Of a DNA stretch of 10,883 nucleotides, positions 1 through 6,022 are shown one piece after another (the first letter of the stretch is position 1; each line of letters begins with the position of its first letter). Both the position numbers and the translations under genes were made by a program. Origin of the DNA: Saprospiraceae bacterium (GTDB lineage Bacteria > Bacteroidota > Bacteroidia > Chitinophagales > Saprospiraceae). Below the pieces are notes generated by a model. It worked only from the letters and a program-made list of their open reading frames with translations. It had not been told where the DNA came from and did not search any database. The stretch covers positions 1-10,883 of the forward strand of contig JALVEG010000293.1 of NCBI GenBank assembly GCA_027031145.1. Reading direction: 5' to 3'.

Positions 1-2
1 TT

Positions 3-236
3 AAAAAAACAGAGAATGCGATTCAAATTTTGAGTGATCTTTATGCTCAAAATAAAATAATGGACACCAGACTTATTAAAGCATATAAAAAACTTAAAAA
101 ATTTGGTTTGACAAGATTGTTCAGCAATACAATCCTTTTATTTAAAAAACCTATAATGAAAAATCTATTTTCGTCCAACCCTAATTTAACATTATTGCAA
201 TACTATAAATTGGCATTGTTTATTAAATCTAATTAA
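3..236 (+). CDS. C-terminal end of an unidentified gene (5' end outside window)
   Basis: The reading frame is open from base 3 to the TAA at 234-236, giving about 77 residues of a protein that starts left of the window. A TTG at position 30 could be read as a start, but the frame continues open upstream of it, so a truncated gene is more likely. The visible tail is basic and rich in Lys, Leu and Phe, with stretches such as KAYKKLKKFG and ILLFKKPIMKNLF, and ends in KLALFIKSN. There is no recognisable domain. Tails like this occur on some Bacteroidota glycosyltransferases, but that is only an impression. Only one base separates its stop from the next ATG (TAAGATG), so the two genes are probably co-transcribed and possibly translationally coupled. 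Confidence 0.6.
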   Translation, partial: KKTENAIQILSDLYAQNKIMDTRLIKAYKKLKKFGLTRLFSNTILLFKKPIMKNLFSSNPNLTLLQYYKLALFIKSN

Positions 237-237
237 G

Positions 238-3200
238 ATGAAAAATATTATCAGTTTAAGAATTCTATTTTTTATTTACTTTTGTTTTTTAAGTGTAAGT
301 TTCCATGCTCAAATCATATCTTTAACAAAAACTAAATATTTTTATGATAAAATTGGGCATGAATTGTTTGTGAAAGATGATTTCGATGGAGATTCAGAAT
401 ATGAATTTTTAACCGATGCTAATAATAAATCTGTGATTTTAATCGGAAACATTGAAAATGGAAATATTGAAACTAAATATAGAAGTAATCTTGGAACCAG
501 TTTTAATAAATTGGTTTATGAAGATACTGATTTTGACGGACAAAAAGAATTATTTGCCATTACTAAAGATAATTTTGTTTATGAGTTATCTATTCCGGAG
601 TTAGAAGTGATAGATACTTTTAAAATTGAGTTGGATTATTATGAAATATCCGATATTATTTTTAGTGATCATGATCAGGATGGAATGTACAATTGGATAG
701 TTATTTCAGAGTATAAAGGTTCATATATTTTGAATGCAAATGATTTTCATGTTGAAAAGGAATTAAATAGTGAGATTGAAGGTGATAAGATTCGCATAGC
801 AAATTTTGATGATGATCCGGAAAATGAGATTTTTATATATACTCAGTGGAAGAGTTATCTGTTGAATTCAGCTAATTATTCGATTGAAAAAAAATTTGGC
901 GATTATTATAAAGATTTTGAAATTGTTAATTTTGATAATGATAATAAAAAGGAAATTCTTTTTTTAGGTAGAGATAATCTCAGTTTGTATGATCATAAAA
1001 AAAATACAATTATTGACAGTGTAGAAGTAAATAATTCTTTCATAAACAATATTTTTGTGGGGAATATTGATGATGATACCAACGATGAGATAATTTTGTA
1101 TGCTGACAGTTATAATACTTTTGATATGTTATTGATAGATACAAATCCTTTTGGCAAAATAAAAAAAGTGAAAAGTCCTTTTTACAAAGATATTAAGATA
1201 GGAAAATTATTATCTTTTGATGACTTTTTTTATAAGGGCAATAATAATTTATTATTCTTTGATAAAACATTTCAATCTTTTGATTATAAAAAAGGCATAC
1301 TTTTAGGACAAACCAATGATTTTAGTTTTCCTGAAATTTCAATATTTGATAATCTTGTTTCTCAATCGGAAAAAGATATAGTTTTAGTGTCAAGATCTAG
1401 TAGTACCGGATCGGATTGTGAAAAATTGTTTTTCATGAATTATGATAGTTTCATTGTTGAAAAAGTTTTATCTCCAGATTTTTTTATGCCTGATAAAATC
1501 AATCCCCCAATTAATAGTGATGTTGAAAAATTCAAATTAAAAGCAAATAAAACTTATGATATAATCGTCAATGGTAGTTATAACGAACATTTGGTTTTTT
1601 ACGATCCGGAACATAATTTCAAATACAATGATGACATTTTTAAATCGGATTACTATTTTACTGATGATTATGATTATGACGGAAATTATGAGTTATATCT
1701 TTGGGATTCAAGCAAAGACATTAGATGTATTGAATTTGAAAATGACTTAAAATATCATAATGAGTTTTCGATATTAAATAATACTTGGACCAATTATGTA
1801 TCAGTATGCAAAGTTGATAGTAATAAATATAAAAAGATAGTTAGCGTAAAGCTTAATAAAATTAACATTTATGATCCTGTTACATCTAAAACAGAGGAAT
1901 ATCCATTTGAAATCAGTAGCAAATTGCAAGAATTGTCTTCATTTATTTCTCAAAAAGGTTCTTATTCTTTATATGGGTTAAGCAAACATAATTTTTTTAT
2001 TTTTGATTTGAAAGATAAGGGTTTAACACTCAATTTGGATTTTTCAAGTAATAGGATTAATTCAGTTAAACATTTTAGAATGAAATCCGGTGATAGCTTT
2101 GTTAATTATTTTATTATATATGGGGATAAAATAATTCTAATTGATGAAGAAGGCAATGTGATTGAAACCAGTGACAGTTATCCAGAGTATTGGGCTACTT
2201 CGACAAAAATGCATATTCATGATTATGACAATGACAGGAAACCTGAAATATTGACAACATACAAATATGGAATTTTAAATTTTGAATTTGATTTACCGGG
2301 CTACTTTTATCAACCTTTTCATTTGACTTATAATTTTCCGCAAAATAATTCTATTAGTGATATTAAAACGCCAATATTATTGAATTTTAACAGTGAAGTT
2401 AATAAAAGTGAGATTTTGAAAAATGTTAAAATGTATTCTGATTTGACTGAAGATACCATCGCATTTGTTGTAAATAAAACACAAGGATTTCAATATGAAT
2501 TGAAACCTATGAATGATTTGATGCTCAATGATAAAATAGTTGTTACGATATCGAATGAACTTAAAAGCAATAGCAATCTTTATTTTGATGGAAATTTAAA
2601 CGACTATGTTGAACTTGACAGCTCTGATAATTATACTTTTATTTTTTATACGCTCAAACAAAATATTATAAATAAACCGGAGATTGATTGGGAGTCAAAT
2701 ATTGTCAGTTCTGTATATAAAGACACCAAAAGACTTGTAAAATTCAGTATTGTTGATAACAATACGATTAAAGATAATATAAAATCATGTTTTCATGGCT
2801 TTGTAGAGGATTTTAATAATAATACTGAACAGTTAGCATTACCTGTTGATTATATTTTCGACAGCGACAAAGAGTCAGTTGAAATTCTGATTAATACTTA
2901 TGGCAAAAATGCCGGTATTTATGAATATCAAATTATTGCAAATAATTATTCCAATCCTGAATTTGATACACTCAAATTTAGTATTGAAATACTTGAAGAA
3001 AATGGGGTGTTGTTTAAAAGAGATGGAGTCAACAATTTGAATACATTCGCTCAAAATAACGATACGGTTAAATCGGTATTCAGGTTAAAATGGGATAGAA
3101 ACTTTGAAAATGCAAATGCCTTTAATAATAATCGAATAGTAGGTGAAAAGGATGCTATATTTTTGATAAAAAGAGAACAAGAATCTTATAATAAGGATTC

Positions 3201-4740
3201 ATTGTTCCTGTACAAATTTAATTTGTCAAATGGAAATTTAATTTGGCGCAAATTTATTGGTTATAAAGCTGTTGCAGGGGATTTGGTACTGGACAGAGGG
3301 CTTTTATATTTTCAATATAATGATTATGTTAATTATACTCCTTTATTGAAATGTTTCGATGCATTAACAGGCGAATTTGTTTGGGAAAGCAGATTTAAAA
3401 ATCAACATGTTGAAAAATTATCTCCGGTGGTTACAGATGACTATCTTGTAATGGCAGGAGGTGAGTATGGCGGCGTTTATTGTTTTGACAGATGGACAGG
3501 GAAAAAACTCTGGTATGTTAAAACAAAACAGGAAACAGATTGGACACCTTCGATATATGAAAATATGGTATATGCAGTTGCAGGGGGGGGATTAAAGGTG
3601 ATAAATATAGAAACAGGAGCCGTTGAATGGCAAAATGATTTTAAAGATTATGCAAGCTTTATAAATGAGTCCGTAATGATTGACAGTATAAATAATTCGC
3701 TTATTTATAAAGGAGAAGATAGTTTGTATTCATTAAATATTTTTTCAAAAGAATTGAACTGGACTTATCCTGTTTATTACTCCAATAGCAATGCTGTTCT
3801 ATATAATAACACTGTATTGTTCCCTGATAATAAAGATTTTAAAATAATAAATGCACAAAATGGAGCTTTAATTAAAGCCGTTGATGATTTTCCGCATTAT
3901 TCTCAAGATATAATAGCTTCCGGTAGTTTTCTTTTTATGACAATAGGAAATAAGAGTTTGAATGTATTTGATGCTGAAACATTAAATTCTAAATGGCAAT
4001 ATCAAGATGTTTTTGGTGTAATAAGTATAGTCGATGATTATCTTATTATAAGCAATGACAATAAATTCTGGGTTTTCAAGTCAATCAAAGATTGTTTTGA
4101 AATGAAAGATTATTCTGATACTATATGTTTTGGAGAAAAATATGTTATATCAACTTTTGAATATGATCAATCAGGTATTTATATTGATACTATTTTCAAA
4201 AATGATACTTGTAATGAAATCTTCACTTTGAATTTAACGGTAAATAATGAGATTTTTTTGAAGGACACATTAATAGGGAAAGATTATGGTTCAGGCAATG
4301 GCTCTATTGCTGTTGTTCCTTCAGGAGGTTCCGGCAATTTTACTTATAAATGGAATACAGGTGATACCACTCAAGTTATTAAAAATCTTTCTGCAGGCAT
4401 ATATCAACTAACGCTTACAGATATGTTAGGTTGTTCTGAAGTTTTTAGTTTTAAAGTGGAAAAAGCTAATAATTTAGATGAGTCGTATCTAAATAATTAT
4501 ATTGTTTATCCAAATCCGGCAAAAAAAGGAGAATCTTTGTCCATTTTAAAGGAGGGGGATTTTTGTAATATTAAGTATATAGAAATCCTTAATTCATTAG
4601 GGCAATGGCAATATGAAATTAGTTTAAATAAAAGAAATAATTTTAATATCCCTTTGGATTTGAACAATGGAATTTATTTTTTAAAATTGATGGATAAAAA
4701 TAAAAAAATAGTTGGTATTTCTAAAGTATTTATTTTTTAA
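238..4740 (+). CDS. Large secreted multi-domain beta-propeller protein with T9SS C-terminal sorting domain
   Basis: This 1500-residue protein is probably exported to the cell surface or medium; its substrate is unknown. Seen: a signal peptide (about 1-25, hydrophobic core then SFHAQ). Next come acidic FG-GAP/VCBS-like loops near residues 47, 95, 144, 189, 231, 276, 477 and 662 (for example DFDGDSEYEF, DYDYDGNYEL), which in such families bind calcium in a propeller. Residues about 695-800 resemble a Big_5/SbsA-type Ig-like domain, and about 813-925 may be a second Ig-like fold. Residues about 926-1281 form a PQQ/BamB-like propeller (repeats such as LSNGNLIWR, DALTGEFVWE, DRWTGKKLWY, NIETGAVEWQ). 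About 1352-1408 is a SprB-like repeat. About 1421-1500 is the type A Por tail (YIVYPNPA, then LNNGIYFLKL). In T9SS the tail is removed or exchanged for a surface anchor. The gene is visibly more AT-rich than valS. It starts one base after the upstream stop. No enzymatic motif was recognised, so an adhesive or binding role is inference. Confidence 0.9.
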   Translation: MKNIISLRILFFIYFCFLSVSFHAQIISLTKTKYFYDKIGHELFVKDDFDGDSEYEFLTDANNKSVILIGNIENGNIETKYRSNLGTSFNKLVYEDTDFDGQKELFAITKDNFVYELSIPELEVIDTFKIELDYYEISDIIFSDHDQDGMYNWIVISEYKGSYILNANDFHVEKELNSEIEGDKIRIANFDDDPENEIFIYTQWKSYLLNSANYSIEKKFGDYYKDFEIVNFDNDNKKEILFLGRDNLSLYDHKKNTIIDSVEVNNSFINNIFVGNIDDDTNDEIILYADSYNTFDMLLIDTNPFGKIKKVKSPFYKDIKIGKLLSFDDFFYKGNNNLLFFDKTFQSFDYKKGILLGQTNDFSFPEISIFDNLVSQSEKDIVLVSRSSSTGSDCEKLFFMNYDSFIVEKVLSPDFFMPDKINPPINSDVEKFKLKANKTYDIIVNGSYNEHLVFYDPEHNFKYNDDIFKSDYYFTDDYDYDGNYELYLWDSSKDIRCIEFENDLKYHNEFSILNNTWTNYVSVCKVDSNKYKKIVSVKLNKINIYDPVTSKTEEYPFEISSKLQELSSFISQKGSYSLYGLSKHNFFIFDLKDKGLTLNLDFSSNRINSVKHFRMKSGDSFVNYFIIYGDKIILIDEEGNVIETSDSYPEYWATSTKMHIHDYDNDRKPEILTTYKYGILNFEFDLPGYFYQPFHLTYNFPQNNSISDIKTPILLNFNSEVNKSEILKNVKMYSDLTEDTIAFVVNKTQGFQYELKPMNDLMLNDKIVVTISNELKSNSNLYFDGNLNDYVELDSSDNYTFIFYTLKQNIINKPEIDWESNIVSSVYKDTKRLVKFSIVDNNTIKDNIKSCFHGFVEDFNNNTEQLALPVDYIFDSDKESVEILINTYGKNAGIYEYQIIANNYSNPEFDTLKFSIEILEENGVLFKRDGVNNLNTFAQNNDTVKSVFRLKWDRNFENANAFNNNRIVGEKDAIFLIKREQESYNKDSLFLYKFNLSNGNLIWRKFIGYKAVAGDLVLDRGLLYFQYNDYVNYTPLLKCFDALTGEFVWESRFKNQHVEKLSPVVTDDYLVMAGGEYGGVYCFDRWTGKKLWYVKTKQETDWTPSIYENMVYAVAGGGLKVINIETGAVEWQNDFKDYASFINESVMIDSINNSLIYKGEDSLYSLNIFSKELNWTYPVYYSNSNAVLYNNTVLFPDNKDFKIINAQNGALIKAVDDFPHYSQDIIASGSFLFMTIGNKSLNVFDAETLNSKWQYQDVFGVISIVDDYLIISNDNKFWVFKSIKDCFEMKDYSDTICFGEKYVISTFEYDQSGIYIDTIFKNDTCNEIFTLNLTVNNEIFLKDTLIGKDYGSGNGSIAVVPSGGSGNFTYKWNTGDTTQVIKNLSAGIYQLTLTDMLGCSEVFSFKVEKANNLDESYLNNYIVYPNPAKKGESLSILKEGDFCNIKYIEILNSLGQWQYEISLNKRNNFNIPLDLNNGIYFLKLMDKNKKIVGISKVFIF
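3583..3590 (+). repeat. G8 homopolymer tract inside the T9SS protein gene
   Basis: Eight consecutive G residues lie in the PQQ-propeller part of the large secreted protein, encoding the glycines of YAVAGGGLKV. The surrounding gene is strongly AT-rich, so a pure G run this long stands out. A gain or loss of one G would shift the frame after about residue 1118 and remove the rest of the propeller, the SprB-like repeat and the T9SS tail. The tract itself is directly visible. Its use as a slippage switch is only inferred. Confidence 0.85.
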
Positions 4741-4768
4741 AATATCCTGATTTATTTGTGTAATGCTA

Positions 4769-4799
4769 TTGTTGTTTTAAAGATTATATTATAAATTTG
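4769..4799 (+). promoter_or_regulatory. Bacteroidota-type promoter for the 4841 gene
   Basis: A -7 box TAAATTTG (4792-4799) matches TAnnTTTG exactly. TTG at 4769-4771 lies 20 nt upstream, the usual -33 spacing for the Bacteroidota housekeeping sigma factor. Transcription would start near 4805, leaving a leader of about 35 nt before the ATG at 4841. No Shine-Dalgarno sequence precedes that ATG, which is normal for this phylum. The region is AT-rich, so a chance match is possible, but position and spacing are right. Confidence 0.6.
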
Positions 4800-4840
4800 A
4801 TGTGTTTTAGCGTAGACACTAAATATTAAACCAAAAAATC

Positions 4841-5620
4841 ATGAAAAGTAAAATCGTAAATATGAAAAATGATAAGAATAATGAAGAAAATTATTCTACA
4901 ATGATAAGTAAATTGATTGAACCCTTTGTTGACGAATTTCCTGAAGAAATGAGTTACAATGAAATTATTCAGTTTGCTTGTTATGCTTGGAATATGGCAT
5001 GTATGAGCCGAAATTTACCTGATGAGGAAACTACAAAAATGTTTTCTTCCTTTGAGGTTCCGGATGAATATTTGATACTTTTGAATAAAATGATTGAAAT
5101 GAAGAAGGAAGAATTTCCTGATTATAAATATTTAATTGATGATTTTAATATTGAAGAAAAGGACGGAGAAATGATTCTTTCGGTTTATACTATGGCTGAG
5201 GATGATTATTTTGATAAGCGTATGTTCGATTCATTAAGCTCATATATTAACGATGATGAGTTTGGATTGGATGAAAGTGATTATTATCCGGGGTATATAG
5301 ATAGGGTTTCTCTTTTTGTAAAAGCAAAACAACCTTTTTTAGAATGGAGAAATGAAGTTTATGTCAATGAATTTGTTTACCGGGATTATGAACCGACTGT
5401 TTATTTAATAAGCGATGATAATTCAGATATTGAAAAATGGTTGAAAAAAAATTATAATGAAATTTTCATGCGGGAATTGGATAGTTGGAATGAGAATGAA
5501 AAAACCTGGCCGCAAAAACGTTCATTTAAAATGTTCAAACAATGGTTTAGTATTGATTTTGGGACGATGGTATATGATTTGGAAGAAGAACCGGTTATCA
5601 AGGGAGTTTTAATTATTTGA
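4841..5620 (+). CDS. Conserved acidic protein of unknown function, two apparent domains
   Basis: This 259-residue protein is soluble and strongly acidic, with no signal peptide or membrane segment. The N-terminal part (about 17-118) is mostly helical in character, with IIQFACYAWNMACMS followed by EMKKEEFPDYKYLIDDF. The C-terminal part (about 155-259) has the pattern KAKQPFLEW, then YEPTVYLISDD, then WLKKNYNEIFMRELDSW, then TWPQKRSFKMFKQWFSIDF. That C-terminal pattern resembles short uncharacterised proteins found across several bacterial phyla; I know no function for it. The ATG at 4841 is chosen because it lies about 35 nt below a good promoter; a second in-frame ATG at 4862 is an alternative start. 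The gene stands alone: 100 bp from the upstream gene and 402 bp from valS, with a separate promoter predicted for valS. Confidence 0.75.
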   Translation: MKSKIVNMKNDKNNEENYSTMISKLIEPFVDEFPEEMSYNEIIQFACYAWNMACMSRNLPDEETTKMFSSFEVPDEYLILLNKMIEMKKEEFPDYKYLIDDFNIEEKDGEMILSVYTMAEDDYFDKRMFDSLSSYINDDEFGLDESDYYPGYIDRVSLFVKAKQPFLEWRNEVYVNEFVYRDYEPTVYLISDDNSDIEKWLKKNYNEIFMRELDSWNENEKTWPQKRSFKMFKQWFSIDFGTMVYDLEEEPVIKGVLII

Positions 5621-5707
5621 AAACGTAATGATTTAAACTTTTTTTTACTTTGTTATTTTGTATTTTAAAACAAGAAATTTGGATCCCCGTAAATTAATGT
5701 TTTGATC

Positions 5708-5784
5708 ATACCTACTCATTTAGGGTGCTTTTGAAATGAAAAAAGAGATTTTATCAGACAAAATGATCCTGCCAGAGTTGATAC
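5708..5784. repeat. Short degenerate foldback element, relative of 5846-6006
   Basis: The left side shares TGCTTTTGAAATGAAAAAA (from 5726) with TGCTTTTGAGATGAAAAAA (from 5863) of the next element. Its right end, AAAATGATCCTGCCAGAG followed by TTGATAC, matches the right end of that element (AAAATGATTCTACCTGAG then TAGTTAC) with five differences over 25 bases. The left terminus (CCTACTCATTTAGGG) is a diverged form of the shared terminal repeat. At about 77 bp it lacks the central stem present in the 161-bp copy, so it looks like an internally deleted, decayed copy. Its outer boundaries are approximate. Confidence 0.6.
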
Positions 5785-5798
5785 TTTTAATCAATTTA

Positions 5799-5830
5799 TT
5801 GTGTTATATTTCAGACACTGACTATCTTTG
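5799..5830 (+). promoter_or_regulatory. Bacteroidota-type promoter for valS
   Basis: TTG at 5799-5801 and TATCTTTG at 5823-5830 (exact TAnnTTTG, followed by CG as often seen) are separated by 21 nt. Transcription would begin near 5837, only about 9 nt before the foldback element at 5846. The valS transcript would therefore carry a leader of about 185 nt consisting almost wholly of that element. Confidence 0.65.
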
Positions 5831-5845
5831 CGTTTTCAAAAAATC

Positions 5846-6006
5846 GTAACTATTTAGGTGGATGCTTTTGAGATGAAAAAATTCGATTTTTTTGCTAGAT
5901 GAAGCTTATTTTTTGAAGGCATAGTGGGGCTACGTCAAAAAAAATAGCTGAAATATAGCGAAAAAAGAAATATTTTCAATCAAAATGATTCTACCTGAGT
6001 AGTTAC
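5846..6006. mobile_element. 161-bp MITE/REP-like foldback element in the valS leader
   Basis: The ends are GTAACTATTTAGGT (5846-5859) and ACCTGAGTAGTTAC (5993-6006), an inverted pair with two mismatches over 14 bp. The interior continues the symmetry: the outer arms GGATGCTTTTGA and TCAAAATGATTCT are imperfectly complementary. The centre has TATTTTTTGA facing TCAAAAAAAATA around TAG-TGGGG-CTA. That central loop sits at 5922-5932, almost exactly the midpoint (5926) of the element, so the whole unit can form one long imperfect hairpin. No reading frame of note is present. The flanks (AAATC on the left, AAAAA on the right) give no clear target-site duplication. Class assignment as a non-autonomous element is inference. 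Confidence 0.7.
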
Positions 6007-6022
6007 AAAAAAAAATCAGATT

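Larger units (their letters stand above)
5621..6022. other. 402-bp intergenic region between the hypothetical gene and valS
   Basis: No credible coding frame is seen here. From left to right it holds about 85 bp of AT-rich sequence without a clear terminator hairpin, a short degenerate foldback element (5708-5784), a promoter (5799-5830), a full foldback element (5846-6006), and an A-rich 16-nt stretch before the valS ATG. Confidence 0.7.

Noticed and set aside
5846..6022. T-box or other amino-acid-responsive riboswitch ahead of valS
   Set aside because: No T-box consensus sequence or terminator/antiterminator pair is seen. The structure is explained by the inverted ends shared with elements at unrelated genes.
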